The notes under the pieces were generated by a model that was given only the letters and a program-made list of their open reading frames with translations, ran no database searches and had not been told where the DNA came from. The position numbers were made by a program, and so were the translations under genes. Shown one piece after another: positions 45,223 to 54,475 of a stretch of DNA of 64,000 nucleotides (the stretch's first letter is position 1; the number at the start of each line of letters is the position of its first letter). Source of the stretch: Sulfurimonas sediminis (GTDB taxonomy: Bacteria; Campylobacterota; Campylobacteria; Campylobacterales; Sulfurimonadaceae). The DNA lies in NCBI RefSeq assembly GCF_014905115.1, contig NZ_CP041235.1, forward strand, positions 310,001 through 374,000, given 5' to 3'.

Positions 45223-46020
45223 ATGAAATATATACTTTTATTGACGATACTTGCCTTGGAAGTTTTTGGCGCTGTTATAAAATCACCTGTAGTCTCAGTT
45301 GATAATCAAAATGAAACTGCAACCATAAAAACAGGTAAAATAGATGTCGGTGTCAGTGGTTTTGTTGTGCATCACATTAGCCCTGAGCACAGTGCCATTG
45401 TTAGAAATGCTGTTGTGCAGAGTTTTGATGCACAAACAAAGACGGCAACCATTAAAATGAGTGCATTTACTGCCTTGCAAAACAGTGCTTTGCCACATGG
45501 AAAATGGCAACCTCAGGTCGGTGATACGGTAGAATTGGCATTTGGTTACTCCCGTTCACTGCTTATTGCTCCCAATGAAGAGATTTATTATAAAATTACC
45601 AAAAGTGTACAAACACAATGGATTCATCCGGACCTTTTTGCAACGGTTCTTTCTTTTAGGGGACATCCGACACCTTTAAAAGAGGACTTTGAAGCGATGG
45701 CGGATGCCAGCAGTGTGGGACTGCTTTTTATATATCTCAATCAAAAAGTATATACGCTCGACATTAAAAGTTTTAAAATCCTAAGCATTAGTGATGCAAA
45801 ACTCAAACAAGACAAAGTACATCTTCCTTTTTATACGCGTGTCAACAACATAGATGCTGCATGGTGGGGAGCAGGGAGCTCGAGACTCAAAAGTTATGCG
45901 CCTCATTATTATGAGCTTTTGGTTGCAAATAACAAAACGAACAAAGAACTCTACAGTATTATAAAAAACGGTGATGCCAAGTTGCATTATTTACTTGATG
46001 AATTTGAACTAGGAAAATAA
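45223..46020 (+). CDS. PgbA N-terminal-domain protein (plasminogen-binding-like), exported
   Basis: A 265-residue protein with signal peptide MKYILLLTILALEVFGA. It resembles the N-terminal domain of H. pylori PgbA (FATVLSFRGHPTPLKEDFEA; WWGAGSSRLKSYAPHYYELL). The C-terminal lysine-rich part linked to plasminogen binding is missing, so that activity is not implied in a free-living organism; a periplasmic or wall-related role next to the M23 peptidase is more likely. It stops one base before the glcD-like ATG. Confidence 0.8.
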   Translation: MKYILLLTILALEVFGAVIKSPVVSVDNQNETATIKTGKIDVGVSGFVVHHISPEHSAIVRNAVVQSFDAQTKTATIKMSAFTALQNSALPHGKWQPQVGDTVELAFGYSRSLLIAPNEEIYYKITKSVQTQWIHPDLFATVLSFRGHPTPLKEDFEAMADASSVGLLFIYLNQKVYTLDIKSFKILSISDAKLKQDKVHLPFYTRVNNIDAAWWGAGSSRLKSYAPHYYELLVANNKTNKELYSIIKNGDAKLHYLLDEFELGK

Positions 46021-46021
46021 A

Positions 46022-47407
46022 ATGATAGATAAAAAACATTTACAACACTTTACAAATATTGTCGGTGAAGAGAATATTTACAGTGACAAGGCACATTTGC
46101 TTGCCTATTCGTATGATGCGACGCGTGAGCATTTTGAACCTGATGCGGTTGTGTTTCCAAGAGATGAAGCGGATGTCAGCGAAATACTTAAATACTGCAA
46201 CGAACATCAAATTGTTATAGTGCCTCGCGGTGCAGGTTCGGGTTTTACGGGTGGAGCGCTTCCTAGTAAGGGCGGAATTGTGCTAGCGATGGAAAAACAT
46301 ATGAATAAAATCTTAGAAATAGATATGAAAAATATGGTCGCCATAGTTCAACCGGGTGTTATCAACATGGATTTGCAAAAAAAAGTCGAAGAAGTAGGGC
46401 TTTTTTATCCGCCGGATCCTGCGAGTCAGGACTATTCAACCATCGGTGGCAATGTGAGTGAAAATGCCGGCGGTATGCGCGCTGCAAAATACGGTATCAC
46501 AAAAGACTATGTGATGGCGACACGGGCTGTTTTGCCAAACGGTGATGTCATTAAAGCAGGCAAACGTACGATTAAAGATGTGGCAGGATACAACATCAGC
46601 GGTATTTTGATTGCGAGTGAGGGGACTTTGGCCGTGCTTACGGAAATCACGCTCAAACTCATCCCAAAACCGAAAATGACAAAAACGGCGATGGGTATAT
46701 TTGCGACGGTCAATGATGCGATGGAAGCAGTCTATAAAACGATGGCAAGCGGAATCACGCCTGTTGCAATGGAATTTTTGGATAATTTGACAATTCGTGC
46801 CGTAGAAGAGACTTTTCATAAAGGTCTGCCAGTTGATGCGGGAGCCTTGCTTGTTACAGATGTTGACGGAAACCTTGAGGATGACTTGGATTTTCAGCTT
46901 GCACAGATTGAAAAAGTATTTCGTGAAAACGGCTGCAGTGATTTTAAAGTGGCAAAAGATGACAAAGAGGCGGCAGACATCTGGTTTGCCCGTCGAAATG
47001 CTTCACCGTCACTCAGCATTTACGGCAGTAAAAAACTCAATGAAGATGTAACAGTGCCGCGTTCGGCACTGCCGGAACTGCTTGAGAAATTTTATGCAAT
47101 TGCAGACAAATACAATGTCAAAATCCCGTGTTTTGGACATACGGGTGACGGAAATGTGCATACAAATGTTATGGTTGACGGGAGTGACCCTGAGCAGGTG
47201 AAAATTGCCTACAAAGCGATAGAAGAGGTGTTTCAGGCAACGATTGATTTGGGCGGAACACTCTCTGGTGAGCACGGAATAGGACTTGCAAAGGCACCGT
47301 ACATGAAAATGGCTTTCACAGATGCAGAAATGGCGCTGTTTAAATCCATCAAAAAAGCATTTGATCCGAACAATATCTTAAACCCTGCAAAAATGGGGCT
47401 TGACTAA
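46022..47407 (+). CDS. glcD: FAD-linked oxidase, GlcD/D-lactate dehydrogenase family
   Basis: A 461-residue flavoprotein. The PCMH-type FAD-binding N-terminal half has VPRGAGSGFTGGALPSKGGI (about 63-82) and PPDPASQDYSTIGGNVSENA (about 128-147). The C-terminal cap carries PCFGHTGDGNVHTNVMVDG and GGTLSGEHGIGLAK, with the conserved active-site histidines. It oxidises glycolate or D-lactate; which is unknown, and no GlcE/GlcF partners are adjacent. Confidence 0.93.
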   Translation: MIDKKHLQHFTNIVGEENIYSDKAHLLAYSYDATREHFEPDAVVFPRDEADVSEILKYCNEHQIVIVPRGAGSGFTGGALPSKGGIVLAMEKHMNKILEIDMKNMVAIVQPGVINMDLQKKVEEVGLFYPPDPASQDYSTIGGNVSENAGGMRAAKYGITKDYVMATRAVLPNGDVIKAGKRTIKDVAGYNISGILIASEGTLAVLTEITLKLIPKPKMTKTAMGIFATVNDAMEAVYKTMASGITPVAMEFLDNLTIRAVEETFHKGLPVDAGALLVTDVDGNLEDDLDFQLAQIEKVFRENGCSDFKVAKDDKEAADIWFARRNASPSLSIYGSKKLNEDVTVPRSALPELLEKFYAIADKYNVKIPCFGHTGDGNVHTNVMVDGSDPEQVKIAYKAIEEVFQATIDLGGTLSGEHGIGLAKAPYMKMAFTDAEMALFKSIKKAFDPNNILNPAKMGLD

Positions 47408-47413
47408 CAGGTC

Positions 47414-48238
47414 ATGAATGAAAAGCTGACAAAATATATAAAACCTGTAAAAATATTTGTCAGTTCTTTTGTTGACAAAGAGTTGACGCTCTTTGCCGCG
47501 AGTCTGAGCTTTTATACGATTTTTACCATTATTCCTCTTTTGCTGATTGTGATGGCAATTTTGACTGCTTTGCCTTCTTTTGCTGATTATTATGAAAAAA
47601 TTCAGGGTTTTATTTTCTCAAATCTTATGCCTGTGAACTCTGATACGGTTATGTTTCAGATAAACGGATTTTTACAAAATGCTTCTAAAATGGGAGCCAT
47701 AGGATTTGTGGCAATTTTAGTCTCTTCACTGCTCTTTTTCAAAAATTTTGAATACATTGCCAACAGAATTTTTCATGCAAAACCAAGAAATTTGTGGGAG
47801 AGTATAACGACCTACTGGACACTCTTGACGCTGACACCTATTGCGCTTGGTGTCTCTTTTTACATTACCGGTTATATTGCAACACTGATGGCTTCAAACT
47901 CTCTGACCTCTGGGCTTAATATTTTGCCTTTGGTTCCTTATATTATTATTTGGGGATTATTTTTTCTGATTTTTCAAATAGCTGCCAATGCAAAAATCAA
48001 TCCCAAAGCTTCGGCAATAAGCTCTTTTATTGTCTCGGTAATTTTTAGTTTAAGTAAAAATGCTTTTATTTACTATGTCTTTTTAAATAAATCCTATACG
48101 ACTATGTACGGCTCCTTTGCTATTTTAATGTTTTTATTTCTATGGATTTATGTCTCATGGATTATCTTTTTGTACGGTCTGAAACTATGCCACATTATAG
48201 ATGAAATATACAAAAAGAAGCAGCGTATAGCCGAGTAA
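47414..48238 (+). CDS. YihY/BrkB-family membrane protein
   Basis: A 274-residue inner-membrane protein with six hydrophobic spans. The N-terminal DKELTLFAASLSFYTIFTII is the family signature, and YTTMYGSFAILMFLFLWIYV is the last conserved block. The function is unsettled; the former ribonuclease BN label is known to be wrong. Its last 54 bases overlap the convergent comEC gene, an unusually long overlap. Confidence 0.92.
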   Translation: MNEKLTKYIKPVKIFVSSFVDKELTLFAASLSFYTIFTIIPLLLIVMAILTALPSFADYYEKIQGFIFSNLMPVNSDTVMFQINGFLQNASKMGAIGFVAILVSSLLFFKNFEYIANRIFHAKPRNLWESITTYWTLLTLTPIALGVSFYITGYIATLMASNSLTSGLNILPLVPYIIIWGLFFLIFQIAANAKINPKASAISSFIVSVIFSLSKNAFIYYVFLNKSYTTMYGSFAILMFLFLWIYVSWIIFLYGLKLCHIIDEIYKKKQRIAE

Positions 48239-49468
48239 GGCATAGAGTGCTTTTTTGCTAAATACGGCTGCGAGTGAAAGTAGAACCTCTATAATGAGAT
48301 AAACCTTTGCAAGTGTGTGTTGCAGAGCATGTGTGTTCACATGTAAGAGGTAAGCCAAAGGGACATCTAAAAGATTTCCCAGGCCTATTACATGTAATGC
48401 AATTGCCAAGGGGTAAAAGAGCGTAAAAAGTGTTGTCCATAAAATCGAAAGGGGATGATATAGGCTGAAGTTGCCAAATATTGCCATAGAAAAAGGAAGC
48501 ATCATCAAATAAACCCAAAAGGGCAGGAGTAAAAACTGTGTAAGCTTACTGCACGCTTTACAATGAATCAAAAACCAAAAGATGTAAAAAACACCACTGA
48601 CTGAAAGCCAAAAACCTATACTGAGCAGGAGCTTTGGAAAAAGTGCAAGAAGTAAAAACACGGTAAGCAGGAGTGTCTGCATCGAGATGATGTGCATGCC
48701 TCTGTCATACAATACAAAACCGACGACAAGCATTACATAGGCTCTCAGTAGTGAAGGCGGTGAATCTAAAAAGAGCAAATAGCCAAGCAAAACCAAACTG
48801 ATAAAGGCAAAACTGTCTCTTTTATAGCTTCTGTAGGGAAAGTATCTGTTTTGTAAAAATTTATAAGGGTATTTAAACAGAAAAAATAAAAGAGTAGCCA
48901 AAACACCCAAATGAAAACCGCTGATGGCGATGAGGTGTGAAATACCGAGGTTGGAAAAGTGTGTCTGTATAGATGTTGGAAGGGGAAGTGCCAAAAACAG
49001 TGCCTTATAGAGTTTGGCAATTTCACTGCTTGTGTGTTGCGTATCTATAAACGAGGCCGTTTTTTGTTTGAGAGTAGGCTTTTCATAGATTTTAAGTATT
49101 TTGCTAAAGGCAAAAAAAACTTTGAGATACTCTTTGAAGCTGATGTTTCCTGCCCACAGCTCTACATGTAAACGTTTGTTTTGAAGATTTTGAAGATTTT
49201 TCTTTGCGACTGTATAAAAAACAAATCCGTCATCACTCTTGAGTTTTAAAACTTTATAGCTTTTTATTTTTCCGTTTTTTGTCAACTTTGTTTTATTGTA
49301 GGCTTTAACAACGGTGACGTCAGAAAGTTGGGAATCAAATTTTGTAAGCTGTTTGTATTTGTAGTACTCATAAGAGAGGGAAAAACTAAGAAGGGTGAAA
49401 AAAAGTCCCACAAAGAAAAAGTAATCTTTTTTTGCACTAAAAAGTGTTACTTTCTCAACGGTTTGCAT
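48185..49468 (-). CDS. comEC: ComEC/Rec2-family DNA uptake channel
   Basis: A 427-residue polytopic protein that carries single-stranded DNA across the inner membrane in natural transformation. An N-terminal OB-like soluble region lies between the first membrane helices, followed by the competence domain with HLIAISGFHLGVLATLLFFL (about 170-189) and SPPSLLRAYVMLVVGFVLYD. The C-terminal metallo-beta-lactamase nuclease domain is absent, which is usual in Campylobacterota. Its ATG directly follows the dnaB stop. Confidence 0.93.
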   Translation of the reverse strand: MQTVEKVTLFSAKKDYFFFVGLFFTLLSFSLSYEYYKYKQLTKFDSQLSDVTVVKAYNKTKLTKNGKIKSYKVLKLKSDDGFVFYTVAKKNLQNLQNKRLHVELWAGNISFKEYLKVFFAFSKILKIYEKPTLKQKTASFIDTQHTSSEIAKLYKALFLALPLPTSIQTHFSNLGISHLIAISGFHLGVLATLLFFLFKYPYKFLQNRYFPYRSYKRDSFAFISLVLLGYLLFLDSPPSLLRAYVMLVVGFVLYDRGMHIISMQTLLLTVFLLLALFPKLLLSIGFWLSVSGVFYIFWFLIHCKACSKLTQFLLLPFWVYLMMLPFSMAIFGNFSLYHPLSILWTTLFTLFYPLAIALHVIGLGNLLDVPLAYLLHVNTHALQHTLAKVYLIIEVLLSLAAVFSKKALYALLGYTLLLFVYFIYNVA

Positions 49469-51946
49469 TTAGATAGAGGGCATCTCTACCTGTGGCATCT
49501 CGATATTGGCTGATTTTGTATCGACATTTTCATAGACTGTCTCAACCCCCTGTGCATAGCCAGGCGCATCCACAAAGCGCGTAAGCTTTTTTTGAAAAAT
49601 GAGTTTGACATGTCCCGTCGGACCGTTTCTCTGCTTGCCGATGATGATTTCGGCATCTTCTTCCTCTTTTTCTATATAGGTGGAGGTAAATTCTTTGCCC
49701 TCGGCACGGGCGGCTTTTTCACGCTCTTTTTCTTCTTTGTAGAGGTAGACATCATCACGGTAGACAAAGAGAATGATGTCGGCATCCTGCTCAATAGAAC
49801 CCGATTCACGAATATCACTTAGCATCGGACGCTTGTCGTTACGGCTTTCTAATCCACGGTTAAGCTGCGAAAGGGCTACAATAGGCATTTCAAGTTCACG
49901 CGCAAGCATCTTGAGCCCACGTGAAATTTCTGAGACCTGCAGGTGTCTGTCCTGTGAGCCGATTCCCTGCATAATCTGGAGGTAGTCAATCACGGCTATT
50001 TCAATCTCGGGATGCTGGTTTTTGAGCTTTCTGAGTTTTGAGCGGAGCTGGTTGATGTTCAAACTCCCCTGATCGTCCACAAAGAGTTTTGCATCATTCA
50101 TTCTGTCTATAGCCCCGTTGAGGTTGGACCACTGGTCATCATTCATATCCCCCACACGAAGCTTTTGCAAAGGAATGGAGGTCTGAATGGAAAGCAGACG
50201 CAGCATCAGCTGTTCAGCAGGCATCTCAAGTGAGAAAAAAGCCACCCCTTTGCCCTGGAGTATGAGAGAATTGACGGTGTTGAGTATAAACGAGGTATTG
50301 TGTGTGACAGTCATGTCCTCGAGTAAAAAGAGATGATTTCCGTCTATAGTAAACCCGTAGTAATCATCAACTTTGTCATACTCTACTTGAATGCCTGTGT
50401 GCAGATGTTCCCGTTTTGAGAGTAGTTTTCGTGCTTTTTTTCTTGCTATTTTTGTAGGAATTTTATCTAAATGTCCTACTATTTTCAGTCTGTAGACATC
50501 ACATGCATAATTGATTTTTTTAATTCGTGCTTTTTTTGTTTTTATGGAAACACGGAATCCAAGAGAATCTGCCAAAAATTTTATCTGTTTTGCCAGTTTT
50601 TCATCTTTTTGCACTATCTCAAAAACATGAAATTTGTCATCATAGTATCCGTCACTGTCTATAAGTCCGGCTAAAAGCTCCAGTCTGTTTTTTTGAGAAT
50701 TTTGCAGATATTGATGCGGAATATGCTTACAGTTAAGTACATGCAAATCTCTTAGTTTTTTTTGTAGTGAATTGTCATGAAACTTTGAAATGCCACGTTT
50801 TCCTGAAGTAATAGCGTACATAGGACATTTTTCTTTGTTGTTATGTTGTTTTGTGACCTGCAAATTAAGTTTTTTGGCATAGTCTTTTAGATACGCTACA
50901 ACTTCTTTATCATGGGTTGCTACAGCAACGTTGCTGCTTGTACCGTCACCCAACCATATTCCGAGAAAATAAGGTTCTATAGACAGTTTTTGCTTTTTAA
51001 AATCTATGGCAACTTTATAACCTTTATAATTTGAATGAAATTTATTTGATTTTTTGTTGTACTCTTTGACAGAGATGTTTAACACATCACCATGTTTGTG
51101 CTTACCTTCATTTCGACTGCGTTTGAGTGAAAGAATATGACTTTCGTTGACACGGTAATCTATACCTTTATTTTGGCGAACCCAGTACATTTTTTCTCTC
51201 CCGCGAGCAAGAGAAAGTACATTTCTTGGAGTAGAATCATCTCCCATCAGTTGATCACCAACTTTTATATCTTCAACATTTTTGAGACTACCGTCAAACA
51301 TAACAACTTTTGTACCTTTGCCAAGGCATTTTCCCATCGCAGGCCTTGCAGCAATGATGACCAAGTCTCCTTTACCAAAACCGGTTGTCATTTTGTTGAG
51401 TTCTTTAAAACCCGTGTCAACGCCGACAAGTACGGAGTTACCACGTGCTTTCATCTCTTTGATGTATTCCATTGTGTCAAAGGTCATTTTCGGAGAGTCT
51501 TTGAAGTCGCTTGTCTGGTTGTCCTGTGTGATTTCATAGAGTTTTTTCTCTACAATGTCAACCACTTCGGCAGAGGGGAGTTCTTCTTCTACCGTCACGC
51601 GTTTTATCTCAGTTGTGAGTGTGAGCAAATGGCGTTTGAGTGATTTGTCTTTGATCTCATCAACATAGGCTTTTGTATTTGAAATAGGATTGGCAGAGAG
51701 AATCTCAAGTAAAACCTGTTCATCAAATTTTTTGGCCTTGATGAGCTCTTTTTTGATGAATTCTTCATCTATGGGCTGATCTTTTTGTAAAAGGGTGAGC
51801 ATAGCTTGAAATATATCCTGATGTGCCGGCAGATAAAAATCATCTTTTTTCAGTATAACGCTGAGCTCATCAAACTGGCTTGGTTCAAAAACTATAGAGC
51901 TTAAAACACTGCGCTCAAAAGCGAGGTTGTAGAGATTGTCCTGCAT
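49469..51946 (-). CDS. dnaB: Replicative DNA helicase DnaB containing an intein
   Basis: An 825-residue precursor. The N-terminal domain (1-155) and linker lead to the RecA-like helicase domain. The Walker A motif reads ARPAMGK, is then interrupted by a 344-residue intein, and resumes with TSFILNTV. After splicing the helicase would be 481 residues, with IEIAVIDYLQIMQG (Walker B), EMPIVALSQLNRGLE and RESGSIEQDADIILFVYRDD. The ATG at 51946 follows AAGGGAATCA; the longer frame is less likely. Because the split is in the P-loop, no helicase can form without splicing. Confidence 0.97.
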   Translation of the reverse strand: MQDNLYNLAFERSVLSSIVFEPSQFDELSVILKKDDFYLPAHQDIFQAMLTLLQKDQPIDEEFIKKELIKAKKFDEQVLLEILSANPISNTKAYVDEIKDKSLKRHLLTLTTEIKRVTVEEELPSAEVVDIVEKKLYEITQDNQTSDFKDSPKMTFDTMEYIKEMKARGNSVLVGVDTGFKELNKMTTGFGKGDLVIIAARPAMGKCLGKGTKVVMFDGSLKNVEDIKVGDQLMGDDSTPRNVLSLARGREKMYWVRQNKGIDYRVNESHILSLKRSRNEGKHKHGDVLNISVKEYNKKSNKFHSNYKGYKVAIDFKKQKLSIEPYFLGIWLGDGTSSNVAVATHDKEVVAYLKDYAKKLNLQVTKQHNNKEKCPMYAITSGKRGISKFHDNSLQKKLRDLHVLNCKHIPHQYLQNSQKNRLELLAGLIDSDGYYDDKFHVFEIVQKDEKLAKQIKFLADSLGFRVSIKTKKARIKKINYACDVYRLKIVGHLDKIPTKIARKKARKLLSKREHLHTGIQVEYDKVDDYYGFTIDGNHLFLLEDMTVTHNTSFILNTVNSLILQGKGVAFFSLEMPAEQLMLRLLSIQTSIPLQKLRVGDMNDDQWSNLNGAIDRMNDAKLFVDDQGSLNINQLRSKLRKLKNQHPEIEIAVIDYLQIMQGIGSQDRHLQVSEISRGLKMLARELEMPIVALSQLNRGLESRNDKRPMLSDIRESGSIEQDADIILFVYRDDVYLYKEEKEREKAARAEGKEFTSTYIEKEEEDAEIIIGKQRNGPTGHVKLIFQKKLTRFVDAPGYAQGVETVYENVDTKSANIEMPQVEMPSI
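50297..51328 (-). mobile_element. DnaB intein with LAGLIDADG homing endonuclease
   Basis: 344 residues in frame in dnaB, precursor positions 207-550. It starts with Cys (CLGKGTKVVM, block A), has NESHILSLKR (block B), and ends VTHN before extein Thr (block G), so all splicing residues are present: Cys1, the block B His, the penultimate His, the final Asn and Thr+1. The endonuclease has two motifs, FLGIWLGDGTSS and LLAGLIDSDGYY, each with its acidic residue, so it may be active. P-loop insertion is a known site for DnaB inteins. Confidence 0.96.
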
Positions 51947-52055
51947 TGATTCCCTTTGCATATAGTAAAAAGATTTTACCATAAGAGGGTTTAAATGGAG
52001 TTGATAAGTATTAACAATTGCAGAGTATACTTTTGTATAAAAATAAGGAAAAATA

Positions 52056-52373
52056 ATGAAAGATTTAAGTCAACTGCTGCTATTACTGTTTTTTGCACTC
52101 ACTTTTACGGTAGGGTGCAGTGATGAGAAAAAAGAAACAAAGGTTGTTACCGTAAAAAAGTCGGATATAGTACTAAAAACCATTGGTGTGAACGGAATGA
52201 CCTGTATGGGGTGTGAAGTCACACTTGAGGGCGCAGTTTCCAAGATAGAAGGTGTTGTAAAAGTGAAAGCCTCTGCAAAAAACAACCAGGCAGCAGTAGA
52301 GTTTGACAAAACAAAAACAGATGAGGAAAGTATCAGAAAAAGTATTATAGAATCAGGGTATGAGGTGAACTGA
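52056..52373 (+). CDS. Lipoprotein with heavy-metal-associated (HMA) domain
   Basis: A 105-residue protein. The signal peptide ends in a lipobox-like TVGC (Cys21), so it is probably lipid-anchored outside the cytoplasm. An HMA fold follows (about 38-105) with the metal motif GMTCMGC (Cys50, Cys53), as in copper and mercury chaperones. It is unusual for an HMA domain to be a stand-alone lipoprotein. The stop overlaps the next start (TGATG), so the two are coupled. Confidence 0.88.
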   Translation: MKDLSQLLLLLFFALTFTVGCSDEKKETKVVTVKKSDIVLKTIGVNGMTCMGCEVTLEGAVSKIEGVVKVKASAKNNQAAVEFDKTKTDEESIRKSIIESGYEVN

Positions 52374-53005
52374 TGAGTCTGTTTTTTAACTTTGGAGAAA
52401 CTGTTTCTGAGTTTGACTTTAAAGTGATAAATGAAAGAGAGGCACGAGCAAGTGCCGGTATAATGTTCCTATTGGGATTGCTAAGCCTTTTTAGTGTGTA
52501 TCAATTTCGTACACTTTTATGGGCAGAACTGTTTTCTATAACTTTTATCTTTGAATTTTTTGTGCGAATGTTTATTAACCCGAAATATGCTCCCTATATG
52601 CTTCTTGCTTCTGTTATAGTGGCAAATCAGAAACCGGAATGGGTGGAAGCAAAACCAAAACAATTTGCCTGGGCATTAGGAATGCTTTTGGGTGTGATAA
52701 TGACATATTATCTGGTGTTTGACATTATTTCTTTGACACGTTTAGGTATTTGTATTCTTTGTTTAGCACTGCTTTTTTTAGAATCTGCATTTGGAATTTG
52801 TTTAGGATGTCTTCTGTATCACCAGTTGAATATTAGATTGAGCAGATGCCCTGGAGGTGTATGTGAGTTTGGTGTATCAAGAAGAGAGATAAAGTACAGG
52901 TATGTTGTTTTGTCATTGTTTGCAACTCTTTTTATTCTGACATATTTGGGGCTTCAGGAATATAAATATACTCCTTTGCATAAAGTTGTGATTATAGAAG
53001 GGTAA
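52373..53005 (+). CDS. DUF4395-like membrane protein
   Basis: A 210-residue integral membrane protein with about four to five spans, resembling DUF4395 (FNFGETVSEFDFKVINEREA; FEFFVRMFINPKYAP). Cysteines lie at GICILCLALL, GICLGCLLYHQ and RCPGGVCEFG; CxxC and CPGGVC could bind metal or form a redox pair. Function unknown. Coupling to the HMA lipoprotein suggests joint metal or thiol handling. Confidence 0.8.
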   Translation: MSLFFNFGETVSEFDFKVINEREARASAGIMFLLGLLSLFSVYQFRTLLWAELFSITFIFEFFVRMFINPKYAPYMLLASVIVANQKPEWVEAKPKQFAWALGMLLGVIMTYYLVFDIISLTRLGICILCLALLFLESAFGICLGCLLYHQLNIRLSRCPGGVCEFGVSRREIKYRYVVLSLFATLFILTYLGLQEYKYTPLHKVVIIEG

Positions 53006-53027
53006 GCATGGTGTTTATATGCTCTTT

Positions 53028-53315
53028 TTAGACATATAAAATCTCTTTTTCAATGCGTCGTTTATAAAATTCACGTATGCTGTCTAAATAGCCTATATCA
53101 ATTTTGCTATCAAAAGTATTTTCTAAAAAATCTTTTAAATCAGATTTGAGAAAAAAATCTTTTTTTGATGTTTCAATAATTAAGTCAATGTCACTTCCTT
53201 CATTTGCCTCATCACGAGCATAGCTTCCAAACAGTCCGATTTTAGTGACATTATATTTCTCTTTTAAAAGTTGTTTATTGTTCTTTAAAAAGTCTAAAAT
53301 GTACTCTTTTGTCAT
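53028..53315 (-). CDS. MNT-type nucleotidyltransferase-domain protein (orphan)
   Basis: A 95-residue minimal nucleotidyltransferase. GLFGSYARDEANEGSDIDLI holds GSYAR (30-34) and the first two catalytic acids (Asp42, Asp44); a third, in KIDIGYLD, follows. Such proteins act as MntA antitoxins that AMPylate a HEPN toxin. No HEPN gene is seen on either side, so it is either an orphan or a remnant of a HEPN/MNT module. AAAGGATG precedes the ATG. Confidence 0.88.
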   Translation of the reverse strand: MTKEYILDFLKNNKQLLKEKYNVTKIGLFGSYARDEANEGSDIDLIIETSKKDFFLKSDLKDFLENTFDSKIDIGYLDSIREFYKRRIEKEILYV

Positions 53316-53369
53316 AACGCAACATCCTTTGTGTATTAAGTATATTTTAGCATAATTTATAGCAAAGGT

Positions 53370-54428
53370 TTATGACTTTTTAGCCATATCTTCCACTTCG
53401 CTGACAAACCTGTCGACAAGTTCTTTCTCATCCAAATTGGCAACCACTTCGCCCTTGACCATGACAAGTCCTTTGCCTTTTCCGTAGGCGATGGCGACAT
53501 CGGCATGTTTTGCTTCGCCTATGGCATTGACAACACAGCCCATGACACTGACGTCAAGTGGGGTTTTTATGTGGGCTGTTCTTTTTTCTATCTCTGCGAC
53601 TGCGGAGACTAAATCAGCTTCAATGCGTCCGCAGGTCGGACAGGAGATGATGTTGAGTCCCTCTTTTGCCACACCGCTGTCTTTTAAAATGGCACGGCCG
53701 ACCTTTATCTCCTCTTCGAGTTCTCCGGTAATGGAGACACGCATCGTATCGCCGATGCCCTCAAGTAAAAGTGTGCCCAAACCTATGGCACTTTTGACCG
53801 TTGCATGAAAAATTGTTCCCGCTTCTGTGACACCCAAATGAAATGGGTAATGGTTCTTTGGACGTAGCATTCTGTAGGCTTCGACCGTTCTTTGCACATC
53901 GCTGGCTTTGAGTGAGATTTTAATGTCACTAAATCCCAAATCTTCCAAAAATTTGATGTTATACTCAGCCGAGGCAACCATCGCTTCGGCAGTCGGACCG
54001 TATTTGTCGTCAAACTCTTTTTCTAAGCTTCCTGCATTCACCCCGATGCGAATCGGCAGGTTTCTCTCTTGACAGGCTTTGACTATCTCTTTTATTTTTG
54101 TTTTATCGTTAATATTTCCGGGGTTAAAACGGATGCAGTCGACAGATTCTGCTGCTATGAGTGCAAGTTTGTAGTTAAAGTGAATATCTGCAACCAGAGG
54201 CAGTGAAATCTGCTCTTTTATTGCTTTGAGTGCAAGGGCATCTTCCATGTCAGGTACAGCCACACGGACAATGTCCGCTCCTGCAAAATGCAAACGGTTA
54301 ATCTGTTCAACAGTTGCTGCAACATTGTGTGTGTCGGAGTAGGTCATAGACTGCACAGAGATAGGTGCATCACCACCGACGGCTACATCACCGACAAATA
54401 TTTTTTTGGTTGGGTATCTTTTTATCAT
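53370..54428 (-). CDS. ispG: 4-hydroxy-3-methylbut-2-en-1-yl diphosphate synthase (IspG/GcpE)
   Basis: A 352-residue [4Fe-4S] enzyme of the MEP isoprenoid pathway. The TIM-barrel start [20 protein letters not shown] is followed by a C-terminal cluster-binding region with cysteines in ISCPTCGR and [20 protein letters not shown]. Length fits the short bacterial form. TAAAAT lies six bases before the ATG, another leaderless candidate. Confidence 0.97.
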   Translation of the reverse strand: MIKRYPTKKIFVGDVAVGGDAPISVQSMTYSDTHNVAATVEQINRLHFAGADIVRVAVPDMEDALALKAIKEQISLPLVADIHFNYKLALIAAESVDCIRFNPGNINDKTKIKEIVKACQERNLPIRIGVNAGSLEKEFDDKYGPTAEAMVASAEYNIKFLEDLGFSDIKISLKASDVQRTVEAYRMLRPKNHYPFHLGVTEAGTIFHATVKSAIGLGTLLLEGIGDTMRVSITGELEEEIKVGRAILKDSGVAKEGLNIISCPTCGRIEADLVSAVAEIEKRTAHIKTPLDVSVMGCVVNAIGEAKHADVAIAYGKGKGLVMVKGEVVANLDEKELVDRFVSEVEDMAKKS

Positions 54429-54475
54429 GGTTGGATTTTAGCCCTTTTTAGGTAAAAAAGGGCTTAGGAAATTTT

